Source: Rubellimicrobium sp. CFH 75288 (GTDB taxonomy: Bacteria; Pseudomonadota; Alphaproteobacteria; Rhodobacterales; Rhodobacteraceae). From it: 64,000 bases of DNA. The first letter of the stretch is position 1. Every line of letters starts with the position of its first letter. The translations under genes were made by a program, and so were the position numbers. Location of the stretch: assembly GCF_009904055.1 (NCBI RefSeq), contig NZ_WYDP01000001.1, forward strand, positions 1-64,000, written 5' to 3'. Positions 26,628 to 36,778 of this stretch are shown in pieces. The notes under the pieces are model-generated. The model ran no database searches. It was not told where the DNA came from and saw only the letters and a list, made by a program, of their open reading frames with translations.

Positions 26628-26642
26628 TTAACAAGGCGTTAC
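26628..26642. promoter_or_regulatory. CtrA-like near-consensus site upstream of cimA
   Basis: TTAACAAGGCGTTAC is TTAA-N7-TTAC, matching the CtrA pattern apart from one base (TTAC for TTAAC). It lies 41 bp upstream of the cimA start. Weak evidence on its own. Confidence 0.3.
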
Positions 26643-26660
26643 ACCACCGTGCGGTGGTGT
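26641..26660. terminator. Hairpin between cysS and cimA
   Basis: ACACCACC-GTGC-GGTGGTGT is a perfect 8-bp stem with a 4-nt loop, 64 bp after the cysS stop on the minus strand. There is no strong T-run, so termination may be Rho-assisted. Confidence 0.45.
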
Positions 26661-26723
26661 TGCGCGAAGCAGGGAATTCGGGCGCCGTCAGGGTGTTGGG
26701 CGGCTGCCGAGGTGTTGCGCGGC

Positions 26724-28127
26724 TCACGGGGCATGCTCCGGCCGCCGGCCGGGCGCGATTCGCCGCAGCGCGTCCTCGTCCAGGGCGGGTCCGGGCCGGA
26801 GTTCGACATCGTCCCGGCCCATGCGCACCTCGACCCCGGCGGCGAGAAGGGCGGCCTTGAGGCGGTCCACCTCGGCGAAGTCGCGCGTGCGGCGGGCATC
26901 CTGTCGCGCCGCGATCAGCCTCTCGCGCAGGGTGGCGAGAAGGGTGGAATCGGCCGGCGCGGCCTCCTCCCAGCCGCCCAGCTCCGGCGTCAGGAGGCCG
27001 AGAAGGGCCGCGCTGGCCAGGAGGGCGGGGCCGTTGCCCGCCCCGTGGAGGGCATGCAGCGCGGCGATCGCGGCGGGGGTGTTGAGATCGTCGGCGAGCG
27101 CCGCCACCACGGCCGGGTCGGGCGCGCCGGGGGCGAGGCCGCTCGCCGCCGCGCGCCAGCGGCGCAGGGTCGTCTCGGCCTCGGCGCGCTTGCGGTCGGT
27201 CCAGTCGGTGGGGCTGCGGTAATGGGTGCCGAGCAGGACGAGACGGACGACCTCGCCCGGCACGCCCCGGTCCAGGAGGTCGCGCACGGTGACGAAGTTG
27301 CCGAGCGACTTGGACATCTTGCGTCCCTCGACCAGCAGCATCTCGTTGTGGAGCCAGACCCGGGCGAAGCGGCCTTCGGGATGGGCGCAGCGGCTCTGGG
27401 CGATCTCGTTCTCGTGGTGGGGAAAAAGGAGATCGAGGCCGCCGCCGTGGATGTCGAAGCTCTCGCCCAGGAGCGCGCGGGCCATGGCAGAGCATTCGAT
27501 GTGCCAGCCGGGGCGTCCCCGACCCCAGGGGGAGTCCCAGCCGGGCAGCGAGGGGTCGGAGGGCTTCCAGAGGACGAAGTCGAGCGGGTCCTCCTTCCAC
27601 GGCGCCACCTCGACCCGGGCGCCCGCGATCATGTCGTCGGGCGAGCGACCCGAGAGCGCACCGTATTCCCCGAACGAGCGGACGCGGAACAGGACGTGGC
27701 CCGCGGCCTCGTAGGCATGGCCGCGGGCGAGGAGCGCGGCGATCAGGTCGATCATGCCGGGGATGTGGTCGGTCGCGCGCGGCTCGTGCGTGGGGGGGAG
27801 TGCGCCGAGAGCGGCGGTGTCCTCGTGGAACCAGCGGATCGTCTCGTCGGTGATGGCGCGGATGGGGCGGCCCGTCTCGGCGGCGCGGGCGTTGATCTTG
27901 TCGTCCACGTCCGTGATGTTGCGGACATAGGTGACGTGGTCCGCGCCATGGACGTGGCGCAGGAGCCGGAAGAGGGTGTCGAACACGACCACGGGGCGCG
28001 CGTTGCCCAGATGCGCGCGATCATAGACGGTGGGGCCGCAGACATACATCCGCACGTTGGCGGGATCGAGGGGGACGAAGACCTCCTTGCGGCGGGTCAG
28101 GGAGTTCGTCAGGCGGATCGTGGTCAT
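26724..28127 (-). CDS. cysS: Cysteinyl-tRNA synthetase
   Basis: 467 residues from ATG 28127 (GAGG upstream). '[17 protein letters not shown]' carries the zinc-binding Cys and the HIGH-equivalent HLGN; '[17 protein letters not shown]' is the family motif; KMSKS is at about 268-272; DALR-like C-terminal domain from about 350. It charges tRNA-Cys. The 193-bp region upstream contains a possible 14-codon peptide with two Cys codons, which may point to attenuation by Cys-tRNA level. Confidence 0.96.
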   Translation of the reverse strand: MTTIRLTNSLTRRKEVFVPLDPANVRMYVCGPTVYDRAHLGNARPVVVFDTLFRLLRHVHGADHVTYVRNITDVDDKINARAAETGRPIRAITDETIRWFHEDTAALGALPPTHEPRATDHIPGMIDLIAALLARGHAYEAAGHVLFRVRSFGEYGALSGRSPDDMIAGARVEVAPWKEDPLDFVLWKPSDPSLPGWDSPWGRGRPGWHIECSAMARALLGESFDIHGGGLDLLFPHHENEIAQSRCAHPEGRFARVWLHNEMLLVEGRKMSKSLGNFVTVRDLLDRGVPGEVVRLVLLGTHYRSPTDWTDRKRAEAETTLRRWRAAASGLAPGAPDPAVVAALADDLNTPAAIAALHALHGAGNGPALLASAALLGLLTPELGGWEEAAPADSTLLATLRERLIAARQDARRTRDFAEVDRLKAALLAAGVEVRMGRDDVELRPGPALDEDALRRIAPGRRPEHAP

Positions 28128-28204
28128 GGCGCCTCGGGCGGTGGGCCCGCGGGCTGGTCTCGATCTCACCGGAGAGTGCGACGATGCGGCCCGCGTGACG
28201 GATG

Positions 28205-28249
28205 TCAGCAGGGAATGATGCAGCCGATCAGGATGGCACGGATCGTCAT
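28205..28249 (-). CDS. Possible Cys-codon leader peptide upstream of cysS
   Basis: A 14-codon frame ([14 protein letters not shown], stop TGA) starts at ATG 28249, preceded by AAGGCGGGG. It contains two Cys codons, one directly before the stop, and ends 77 nt before the cysS start. Downstream, GCGGGC and GCCCGC can pair, and a second GGGCCCGCGGGC-type stem can compete. This would suit a leader that stalls on low Cys-tRNA. It is speculative: short frames arise by chance and no T-run terminator is visible. Confidence 0.25.
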   Translation of the reverse strand: MTIRAILIGCIIPC

Positions 28250-28320
28250 GGCCCCGCCTTATCAGGCGCGAGGGGGCGCGTCCACACTCGCGTGCATGGA
28301 ACGGACCGGCGCCGCGTGGT

Positions 28321-28686
28321 ATGGCCGGTCGCATGGGCCGGGACCTCGTCAACCGGATCTGCGCGGAGATGCCGGGGGCGGAACGGTCCGACCCCTGGGG
28401 CGGCGGACACGACGCGTGGAAGGTGGGCGGCCGGATGTTCGCCTGCATCGGTGCCGTGATGCCGGGCGTGTCGGTCAAGACGCGCGGGATCGAGGAGGCG
28501 GAGGTGCTGATCGCCGCCGGGATCGCGGCGCGGGCGCCCTATTTCCACCGCTCGTGGGTGCTGTTGCCGGAGGGGACGGACGAGGGGGAGCTGCGGCTGC
28601 GGCTGGGGATCGCCTATGAGACGATCCGCGCAGGACTGCCCCGGCGGCTGCGCGACACGCTGGGAGCTGCGGAGACGGGCGGTTGA
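28321..28686 (+). CDS. MmcQ/YjbR family protein
   Basis: 121 residues. '[27 protein letters not shown]' region and '[14 protein letters not shown]' match the MmcQ/YjbR double-wing fold. The family is thought to bind nucleic acid but no clear function is known. ATG 28333 is an alternative start four codons in; neither has a strong ribosome binding site. The aminotransferase gene follows after 31 bp on the same strand. Confidence 0.85.
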   Translation: MAGRMGRDLVNRICAEMPGAERSDPWGGGHDAWKVGGRMFACIGAVMPGVSVKTRGIEEAEVLIAAGIAARAPYFHRSWVLLPEGTDEGELRLRLGIAYETIRAGLPRRLRDTLGAAETGG

Positions 28687-28717
28687 CTTCGGACCGGCGG
28701 GGTCGCAGGGAGGGGGC

Positions 28718-29926
28718 ATGACCCAGCACCCCCTACCGTCCCGCCGCATCCGCGGCATCAACGAGGGCGGCTCGGACGGGTGGGAGATGTTCTATCGCGC
28801 GAAGGAGATGATCGCGCAGGGCATCCCTGTCCTCGAGCTGACCATCGGCGAACACGACATCAAGACCGATCCCGCGATCCTGGATGCGATGCATGCGGCC
28901 GCGCGGGGCGGGCATACGGGCTATGCGAGCATCCCCGGCATCGCGGATCTGCGCGCCGCAGTCGCCCGGCGCACCGAGCGGATGACGGGCGTGCCGACGC
29001 GGGCCGAGAACGTCATCGTCACGCCGGGTGCACAGGCCGCCCTGTTCGCGGCGCATCAGTTCGTGGGTGATCCCGGCGACCGCGCGCTGTTCGTGGACCC
29101 CTATTATGCGACCTATCCCGGCACGATCCGCGCGGCGGGCCTGGTCCCCGTCGCCGTCGAGGCGCGGGCCGAGGACGGGTTCGAGCCGCGCGAGGAGGCG
29201 CTGGATGCGGTCGCCGCCGGGGCGCGTTCGCTGCTCGTGAACTCGCCCAACAACCCGACCGGGGTCCTGTACGGCGAGCGCACACTGGCAGGGATCGCCC
29301 GCGTGGCCGAGCGGCACGACCTGTGGGTGATCTCGGACGAGGTGTACGATTCGCAGGTGTGGGAGGGTCGGCACCTGAGCCCGCGCGCCGTGCCGGGCCT
29401 GGCCGAACGCTGCCTCGTGGTCGGCTCCATGAGCAAGAGCCACGCGATGACGGGCAGCCGGCTGGGCTGGGTCGTCGCGCCCGAATCCGCCATCGCCCTG
29501 CTGTGGGACCTGTCCACGGTCACGAACTACGGCATCCCCGGCTTCATCCAGGATGCCGGGGTGTTCGCGCTCGCTCTGGGAGACGAGTTCGAGGCGCGGA
29601 TCGCCGAGCCGTTCCGCCGGCGGCGGGAGATCACGCAGCGCCTGCTGTCGCGCCAGCAGGTCGTGGGGCTCGCGCCCCAGAGAGGGGCGATGTACGCGAT
29701 GCTGGACCTTCGCGCGACGGGCCTGAGCGGGATCGCCTTCGCGGAGCGGCTGCTGGAGGAGGAGCAGGTCGCCGTCATGCCGGGCGAAAGCTTCGGCCGT
29801 GCGGCGGCCGGCCATGTGCGCGTGGCGATGACGGTGGCCGACGACCTCTACGAGGAGGCGCTGGGCCGCATCCTGCGCCTGGCCGACCGACTGGCGGCGG
29901 AGGCCCGCCGGGCGCGGGCCTCCTGA
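28718..29926 (+). CDS. Pyridoxal-phosphate aminotransferase, class I/II
   Basis: 402 residues from ATG 28718 with AGGGAGGGGG just upstream. Fold-type I signatures: 'VNSPNNPTG' (about 175-183), 'ISDEVYDSQVW', the PLP lysine in 'SMSKSHAMTGSRLGW' (about 240) and the carboxylate-binding Arg near 'GHVRVAM'. Related to aspartate/aromatic aminotransferases. Substrate cannot be assigned. Convergent with the outer-membrane protein gene, 4 bp apart. Confidence 0.9.
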   Translation: MTQHPLPSRRIRGINEGGSDGWEMFYRAKEMIAQGIPVLELTIGEHDIKTDPAILDAMHAAARGGHTGYASIPGIADLRAAVARRTERMTGVPTRAENVIVTPGAQAALFAAHQFVGDPGDRALFVDPYYATYPGTIRAAGLVPVAVEARAEDGFEPREEALDAVAAGARSLLVNSPNNPTGVLYGERTLAGIARVAERHDLWVISDEVYDSQVWEGRHLSPRAVPGLAERCLVVGSMSKSHAMTGSRLGWVVAPESAIALLWDLSTVTNYGIPGFIQDAGVFALALGDEFEARIAEPFRRRREITQRLLSRQQVVGLAPQRGAMYAMLDLRATGLSGIAFAERLLEEEQVAVMPGESFGRAAAGHVRVAMTVADDLYEEALGRILRLADRLAAEARRARAS

Positions 29927-29930
29927 GCGG

Positions 29931-30548
29931 TCAGAACCGGAACGAGGCGCGCAGGCCGACGGTGGTGGCGTCCACGTTGATGTCGCCCGGCCCGACATCG
30001 TTGAAGCGATGCTGGAGCACCTCGGCCCCGACCATCACGTTGTCGGTCACGAGATAGGACACGCCGGCGCCGAGAAAGCCGCCGTTCACCGTCTCGTCGA
30101 TGCCGCCCGACAGCTCGGCGCGGGCGAAGCCGCCGGTCACATAGGGCATGACGCGCCCGGCGTCCCAGCCGGCGCGGAGCTTCAGCCGTCCGATGTTGTC
30201 GATGCTGGTGTCGGCCTCCCCGATGGAGATGTCGGTCCAGTCGTAGTCGAGTTCGGCGCCGAGCACGAAGCGCCCGACATTCTGCTGGTAGCCCGCATGG
30301 ACCCCGTAGAGGGCCCCGTCATAGCTGTCCTCGAGATCGTCCGAACCGACGTTGAACCCGTAGGAGAGCTGACCGCCCGCATAGAACCCCGTCCAGTTGC
30401 CGGCCTGCGGCAGGGCAGGCGCGGGCAGGACGGGCGCCGGTGCGACAACGGGGGTCGTCGGCGCCACGGGCTGGTTCAGGCCTCCGGCGAGGGCGGGCAC
30501 GGCGATGAGCGAAGCGGCGGCGGCGGCCGCGGCAAGGCGAAGCGTCAT
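29931..30548 (-). CDS. Outer-membrane beta-barrel protein (Omp25/porin-like)
   Basis: 205 residues. Signal peptide (about 1-21), a Pro/Val/Ala-rich linker (about 25-48), then an eight-strand barrel starting 'NWTGFYAGGQLSYGFN', with alternating strands and a C-terminal Phe ('LRASFRF') needed for BAM insertion. Matches the Omp25/RopB-type family of alphaproteobacteria. Function probably structural or envelope stability. GAAAGG precedes the ATG. Confidence 0.88.
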   Translation of the reverse strand: MTLRLAAAAAAASLIAVPALAGGLNQPVAPTTPVVAPAPVLPAPALPQAGNWTGFYAGGQLSYGFNVGSDDLEDSYDGALYGVHAGYQQNVGRFVLGAELDYDWTDISIGEADTSIDNIGRLKLRAGWDAGRVMPYVTGGFARAELSGGIDETVNGGFLGAGVSYLVTDNVMVGAEVLQHRFNDVGPGDINVDATTVGLRASFRF

Positions 30549-30624
30549 GGTCGAGCCTTTCGTCTGGTCTGGTCATGGACCGGTCGAGCCGGTTACGCCC
30601 GACCTATGACGGAAATGCAGGGCT

Positions 30625-31770
30625 TCAACCCATGCGACGCCGTTGCACAGACCCTGCGCGGAGTTGCGCTGGAAGCGTAACGCCTTCTGGAACGCTGAAG
30701 ATACCGCCGGCGACCGCTGCCCGCACGCCCGTGGTACCGGGGCAGGAGGTGGGCAAGCCACGCGCCACGCGCATGGCCAGAAAGGCAAAGGCCTGCGCCT
30801 CGACCATGTCGCCGTCCACGTCCCAGCGTTCGATCGGCTCCACGGCGCAATCGACCCCTGCCCGGATCATGGCCATCAGGGTGGGGTTCCGCCGCCCGCC
30901 GCCGGTGACCAGAAGCCGGGCAGGCGGAGCAGGCAGAAGATCCATCCCGCTCGCCACCGCGGCCGCGCAGCAGGCCGCCAGCGTCGCGGCGGCGTCCGCG
31001 TCGTCCAGATGCGCGACCCGCTCTGCCAGGCCGGCAAAGGCATCCCGGTCGAGCGACTTGGGCGGCATCCGGAAGAAATGGGGGGCGCGCAGGAACTCCT
31101 CGATCACCGCCATCGCCACCGTGCCCGCGGCAGCGAGCCGGCCGTCGCGGTCGAAGGGTTCGCCGCGGCGGCGCCAGAGCAGGTCGTCGAGCGGCGCGTT
31201 GGCGGGGCCGGTGTCGAAGGCGAGAAGCGCCCCCTCCTCCTCGGGCCGCTCCCGCGCGGGGTCGATCCAGGTGAGGTTGCCCACGCCGCCGAGGTTGAGC
31301 ACCGCAACGGGATGCGTCTCGCCCGCGCGGCGGGCGAGCGCATGGTGATAGAAGGGGGCGAGAGGGGCCCCCTGCCCGCCCAGCCGGATGTCGGCGGACC
31401 GGAAGTCCCACACCACGGGGCGGCCGAGACGCGCGGCCAGTGCCGCTCCGTCGCCCGCCTGGTGGGTGCCCCTGCCCCCCGGGTCGTGGGCCAGCGTCTG
31501 GCCGTGAAAGCCCACGATCCCCGCTTCGGAAAAGGTGGCGAGCAGTTCGGCATGGGCATCCTCGACGACCCGGGCGGCTCGCGCGACCTCGGGACCATCC
31601 CACCGGCCGAGCGCGGCGCGCAGGGTCTCGCGCTCCGCCTCGGAATAGGGGCGGAAGGCGGTGCGGCCGAAGCCGGCGATCCGTTCGCCATCCGTGTGGA
31701 GGATCGCCGCGTCCACCCCGTCGAGCGAGGTGCCCGACATGGTTCCCAGAGCCGCAACCGTCCCGGCCAT
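30625..31770 (-). CDS. anmK: Anhydro-N-acetylmuramic acid kinase
   Basis: 381 residues of the ASKHA fold. '[16 protein letters not shown]' (about 9-24), '[11 protein letters not shown]', '[10 protein letters not shown]', '[12 protein letters not shown]' and '[14 protein letters not shown]' are AnmK signatures. It phosphorylates anhydro-MurNAc released from cell-wall turnover, with ring opening to MurNAc-6-P. Divergent from tyrS with 72 bp between. Confidence 0.94.
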   Translation of the reverse strand: MAGTVAALGTMSGTSLDGVDAAILHTDGERIAGFGRTAFRPYSEAERETLRAALGRWDGPEVARAARVVEDAHAELLATFSEAGIVGFHGQTLAHDPGGRGTHQAGDGAALAARLGRPVVWDFRSADIRLGGQGAPLAPFYHHALARRAGETHPVAVLNLGGVGNLTWIDPARERPEEEGALLAFDTGPANAPLDDLLWRRRGEPFDRDGRLAAAGTVAMAVIEEFLRAPHFFRMPPKSLDRDAFAGLAERVAHLDDADAAATLAACCAAAVASGMDLLPAPPARLLVTGGGRRNPTLMAMIRAGVDCAVEPIERWDVDGDMVEAQAFAFLAMRVARGLPTSCPGTTGVRAAVAGGIFSVPEGVTLPAQLRAGSVQRRRMG

Positions 31771-31842
31771 CCCCCGCCCCGCTTTCCCCCGGCGCCCGGC
31801 GCCGCTATGACGATGCCCCGACGACCCGAGGGGAACAAGGCC

Positions 31843-33093
31843 ATGACCATCGCGCGCGCCCGATCCGACTTTCTCCAGGCGATGATCGAGCGCGGCTACT
31901 ACGCCGACTGCACCGACCTCGAGGGTCTGGACGCGGCGCTGAGCGGAGGGGTGGTCACGGCCTATATCGGCTATGACGCCACGGCGCCGTCGCTACATGT
32001 GGGGCACCTGCTCAACATCATGATGCTGCGCTGGCTGCAGCGGACGGGGCACCGGCCGATCACGCTGATGGGGGGCGGCACGACCAAGGTGGGCGACCCG
32101 TCCTTTCGCAGCGAGGAGCGCCCGCTGCTGACGCCCGAGCAGATCGCGGCGAATGTCGAGGGGCTGCGGGGGGTCTTCGCGCGCTATCTCGACTACGGCG
32201 AGGGGCCGACCGGGGCGCTGATGCTCGACAATGCGGAGTGGCTCGACGGACTCAACTACCTCGACTTCCTGCGCGACGTGGGGCGGCATTTCAGCGTCAA
32301 CCGGATGCTCTCCTTCGAGAGCGTGCGGTCGCGGCTGGAGCGGGAGCAGTCGCTGTCCTTCCTCGAGTTCAACTACATGATCCTGCAGGCCTACGACTTC
32401 GTCGAGCTGTGGCGGCGGCACGGCTGCGTGCTGCAGATGGGCGGGTCGGACCAGTGGGGCAACATCGTCAACGGGATCGAACTGGGCCGCCGGATGGAGG
32501 GGGCGGCGCTCTTCGGCCTGACCTCGCCGCTGCTGACCACGGCGGACGGGCGCAAGATGGGCAAGAGCGCGGGGGGCGCCGTGTGGCTGGACGCGCGCAT
32601 GCTGTCGCCCTACGGCTTCTGGCAGTTCTGGCGCAACACGGCCGATGCCGATGTGGGCCGGTTCCTGAAGCTCTACACCGAGCTGCCGGTGGAGGAGTGC
32701 GAGCGGCTGGGGCGCCTGGGCGGGGCAGAGATCAACGAAGCCAAGGTGCGGCTCGCCCGCGAGGTGACGACGCTGCTCCACGGGGCGGAGGCGGCCGCCG
32801 CGGCCGAGCGCACCGCGCGCGAGGTGTTCGAGGCGGGCGGCGTGGGCGAGGACCTGCCCACCATCGTCGTCACCGAGGCGCAGATCGAGGCGGGCCTGGC
32901 CAACACGGCGCTGTTCGTGCAGGCGGGCCTGGCGGCCAGCGGCAAGGAGGCGCGGCGGCTGTTCGCGGAAGGCGGCGCACGCATCAACGACGAGGTGGTG
33001 ACCGAGCCGCGGCTTCTGACCGCCGAGGAGGTGGCCGGGGGCCTCAAGCTCAGCGCGGGGCGCAAGCGTCACGCGCTGGTGCGGCTGGGCTGA
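31843..33093 (+). CDS. tyrS: Tyrosyl-tRNA synthetase
   Basis: 416 residues from ATG 31843, preceded by CGAGGGGAACAAGG. Class I motif HVGH at about 52-55, '[13 protein letters not shown]', 'GGSDQWGNI' for tyrosine/adenylate binding and KMGKS at about 237-241; a C-terminal S4 RNA-binding domain ('[18 protein letters not shown]') from about 350. It charges tRNA-Tyr. Confidence 0.96.
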   Translation: MTIARARSDFLQAMIERGYYADCTDLEGLDAALSGGVVTAYIGYDATAPSLHVGHLLNIMMLRWLQRTGHRPITLMGGGTTKVGDPSFRSEERPLLTPEQIAANVEGLRGVFARYLDYGEGPTGALMLDNAEWLDGLNYLDFLRDVGRHFSVNRMLSFESVRSRLEREQSLSFLEFNYMILQAYDFVELWRRHGCVLQMGGSDQWGNIVNGIELGRRMEGAALFGLTSPLLTTADGRKMGKSAGGAVWLDARMLSPYGFWQFWRNTADADVGRFLKLYTELPVEECERLGRLGGAEINEAKVRLAREVTTLLHGAEAAAAAERTAREVFEAGGVGEDLPTIVVTEAQIEAGLANTALFVQAGLAASGKEARRLFAEGGARINDEVVTEPRLLTAEEVAGGLKLSAGRKRHALVRLG

Positions 33094-33105
33094 GGGGACG
33101 GGCCG

Positions 33106-33522
33106 GTGCCGCTGACGATCATCGAACGCTGCGAGGCGCAGGGGTTGCGGCTGACCGGGCAGCGGCGGGTGATCGCCCGCGTGCTGGAGGAGGCCGAGGA
33201 CCATCCCGACGTGGAGGCGCTGCATGCGCGAGCCGCGGCGCTGGACCCCAACATCTCGATCGCCACGGTCTATCGGACGGTCAAGCTGTTCGAGGAGGCG
33301 GGCATCCTCGAGCGGCACGATTTCCGGCAGGGCCGCGCCCGCTACGAGGATGCCGAGCGCGACCACCACGACCACCTGATCGACCTGTCCACCGGCGAGG
33401 TGATCGAGTTCGTGGACCCCGAGATCGAGGCCCTGCAGGAGCGCATTGCCGAGAGGCTGGGCTATCGGCTGGTCGGGCACCGGCTGGAACTCTACGCGCT
33501 GCCCCGCAAGGCGGGACGGTGA
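33106..33522 (+). CDS. fur: Fur family metalloregulator (Fur/Mur type)
   Basis: 138 residues from GTG 33106. Winged helix with 'LTGQRRVIARVL' and recognition helix 'NISIATVYRTVKLFEEAGIL'; metal site 'HHDHLIDL' and 'IEFVDPEIE'. It has no CxxC pairs, so the structural zinc site of many Fur/Zur proteins is missing, as in the alphaproteobacterial Fur/Mur group that mainly senses manganese. The other family member in the window is Zur at 57.6 kb. The stop overlaps the GTG of the next gene. Confidence 0.88.
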   Translation: MPLTIIERCEAQGLRLTGQRRVIARVLEEAEDHPDVEALHARAAALDPNISIATVYRTVKLFEEAGILERHDFRQGRARYEDAERDHHDHLIDLSTGEVIEFVDPEIEALQERIAERLGYRLVGHRLELYALPRKAGR

Positions 33523-34430
33523 GCGCGCCCCCCGGCGGGGCGGACAACGCGCGCGGCATCCTGCTGATGAGCCTGGGCATGACGGCCTTCGCCGTGGAGG
33601 ATGCCTTTGTGAAGGCGGCCTCGGCCACACTGCCCGCGGGGCAGATCCTGCTGATGCTGGGCCTGGGCGGGGGGGTGCTGTTCGGAGCCGCCGCCCGGCG
33701 GCGGGGGCGGCGGATCTGGTCGGCCGAGGCTCTGCACCCGGCCGTGCTGGGTCGCAACCTGGCCGAGATGTTTGGCAGCGCGGCCTATGTGCTGGCCCTC
33801 GCCCTGGTGCCGCTGGTCCTGGTGACGGCGATCTTTCAGGCGATCCCGCTGGCGGTCGCGATGGGAGCGGCGCTGTTCCTGCGCGAGGAGGTGGGCTGGC
33901 GGCGGTGGCTGGCGATCCTGGTGGGGTTCGCGGGCGTGATGGTGGTGATCCGGCCCGGCGCGGCAGGGTTCGAGCCGGCGGCGCTGCTCGCGCTGCTGGC
34001 GGTCATGGGGCTGGCCGCGCGGGACCTGTTCACGCGGCGCGTGCCGTCGGGGATCGACACGACGCAGCTGACGACCTGGGGCTTTCTGGCGGTGGCGCTG
34101 ATCGGGGCGGCGCAGCTGGGGGTGACGGGCGGGGCGGTCTGGCCGGGGGCCGGGACGTGGTGGCTGCTGGGAGGAGCGCTGGGGGCGGGTGTGGCGGCCT
34201 ATTGGTGGCTGACGGAGGCCACGCGGGTGGGCGAGCTCTCGGCCATCATGCCGTTCCGCTACGTCCGGCTGCTGGTCGCGCTGGTCATCGGCACACTGGC
34301 CTTCGGCGAGCGGCCGGACGGCTGGACGCTGATCGGGGCGGCGATGATCGTGGGCAGCGGTCTCTATGCCGTCTGGCGCGAGCGGGTCCGCGCGCGCGAG
34401 GCCCTTTCGCGGGGGGCCGCCCCGCGCTAG
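33519..34430 (+). CDS. DMT/EamA family transporter
   Basis: 303 residues with ten hydrophobic helices in two EamA repeats (about 10-145 and 155-290); 'FLREEVGWRRWLAILVGFAG' and 'GTLAFGERPDGWTLIGAAMI' are the equivalent repeat ends. GTG 33519 overlaps the fur stop (GTGA). Probably a metabolite exporter. Translational coupling to the Fur/Mur gene could mean metal-linked control, but this is not shown. Confidence 0.88.
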   Translation: MSAPPGGADNARGILLMSLGMTAFAVEDAFVKAASATLPAGQILLMLGLGGGVLFGAAARRRGRRIWSAEALHPAVLGRNLAEMFGSAAYVLALALVPLVLVTAIFQAIPLAVAMGAALFLREEVGWRRWLAILVGFAGVMVVIRPGAAGFEPAALLALLAVMGLAARDLFTRRVPSGIDTTQLTTWGFLAVALIGAAQLGVTGGAVWPGAGTWWLLGGALGAGVAAYWWLTEATRVGELSAIMPFRYVRLLVALVIGTLAFGERPDGWTLIGAAMIVGSGLYAVWRERVRAREALSRGAAPR

Positions 34431-35741
<1,311 letters not shown>

Positions 35742-35745
35742 GGCC

Positions 35746-36108
35746 GTGGAGGGGCACCGGCCCGCGCTGCGCCTGCACAGCCGCGCAGAGTTCGCGCGGC
35801 GCGTGGCGCGGTTCGTGGCCGTGGCGGCGGGGTTCCTGGCGGTGGCGCTGGGGATTGGCGTGCTGGGCTATCACGAGCTGGCGGGGCTGGGCTGGGTCGA
35901 CAGCTTTCTCAACGCCGCCATGATCCTGGGCGGGATGGGCCCGGTGGACCCCATGCCCCACGACGCAGCCAAGCTGTTCGCGGGGATCTATGCGCTGGTG
36001 GGCGGCGCCGTCTATCCGGCGGTGGCGGCACTGATCCTGTATCCGCTGGTCCACCGGATGATGGCCGTCCTGCACATCCGGGCAAGAGCCCCGGAGGAGG
36101 ACGAGTGA
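35746..36108 (+). CDS. Small ion-channel-like membrane protein
   Basis: 120 residues from GTG 35746, 4 bp after eno. Two membrane helices (about 20-42 and 68-92) flank 'SFLNAAMILGGMGPVDPMP', which has the place and shape of a potassium-channel pore loop, but the selectivity sequence TVGYG is replaced by GGMGP. The tail is acidic. This family occurs in rhizobia and Rhodobacteraceae; conduction is doubtful and function unknown. It overlaps the next gene (GTGA). Confidence 0.7.
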   Translation: MEGHRPALRLHSRAEFARRVARFVAVAAGFLAVALGIGVLGYHELAGLGWVDSFLNAAMILGGMGPVDPMPHDAAKLFAGIYALVGGAVYPAVAALILYPLVHRMMAVLHIRARAPEEDE

Positions 36109-36536
36109 CGGGGGACGAGATCATCGCGCGGCTCGGTCTGTCCCCCCATCCCGAGGGCGGCTGGTACCGGCAGACCTGGACGGCCGGCGCGCGGCCGGGC
36201 GAGCGCCCCGCGGGGACGGCGATCCTGTTCCTGCTGCGGCAGGGCGAGCGCAGCCACTGGCACCGGGTGGACGCCGACGAGATCTGGCACTTTCACGCGG
36301 GCGCGCCCCTGCGGCTGCGTCTGGCAGCCGATGCCGGGGGCCCGGCCGAGGAGCGGCGACTGGGCCCGGACCTGCGGGCGGGCGAGATGCCGCAGGCCGT
36401 GGTGCCCGCCGGCTGGTGGCAGGCGGCCCGGAGCCTCGGCGACTGGACGCTGGTGGGCTGCACCGTCTCGCCGGGGTTCCGGTTCGAGGGGTTCGAGCTG
36501 GCCCCGCCGGGCTTCGACATCCCCGCCGGGCCATGA
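36105..36536 (+). CDS. Cupin family protein (DUF985/cupin_5)
   Basis: 143 residues from GTG 36105. 'LSPHPEGGWYRQTW', 'AILFLLRQGERSHWHRVDAD', 'EIWHFHAGAPL' and 'VVPAGWWQAAR' are the conserved beta-barrel and metal-site residues of the DUF985 family. Function unknown; often found near sugar-nucleotide or stress genes. Coupled to the genes on both sides by stop-start overlaps. Confidence 0.88.
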   Translation: MTGDEIIARLGLSPHPEGGWYRQTWTAGARPGERPAGTAILFLLRQGERSHWHRVDADEIWHFHAGAPLRLRLAADAGGPAEERRLGPDLRAGEMPQAVVPAGWWQAARSLGDWTLVGCTVSPGFRFEGFELAPPGFDIPAGP

Positions 36537-36763
36537 TTCCCGACCGCGAGATCGACGCGCGAGGGCTGCGCTGTCCCCTGCCCGTCCTGCGCGCGCGCAA
36601 GGCACTGCTGGGCATGCGGCCGGGCGAGGTGCTGCGCGTCCTGGCCGACGACCCGATGGCCGCGATCGACCTGCCGCATTTCTGCCGCGAGGCGGGACAC
36701 GATCATCTGGGCCTCACCGATCGGGAGGGGGCACAGGCGCACCTCATCCGCCGGGGCGGATGA
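36533..36763 (+). CDS. tusA: TusA-like sulfur carrier protein
   Basis: 76 residues. 'EIDARGLRCPLPVLRARKAL' holds the conserved Cys of the CPxP motif that carries persulfide sulfur (about residue 13); the rest is the TusA/SirA fold. It feeds sulfur to tRNA thiolation or molybdenum cofactor synthesis. ATG overlaps the previous stop (ATGA). Convergent with rne, 15 bp apart. Confidence 0.92.
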   Translation: MIPDREIDARGLRCPLPVLRARKALLGMRPGEVLRVLADDPMAAIDLPHFCREAGHDHLGLTDREGAQAHLIRRGG

Positions 36764-36778
36764 GGTGCGGAGACGCTC

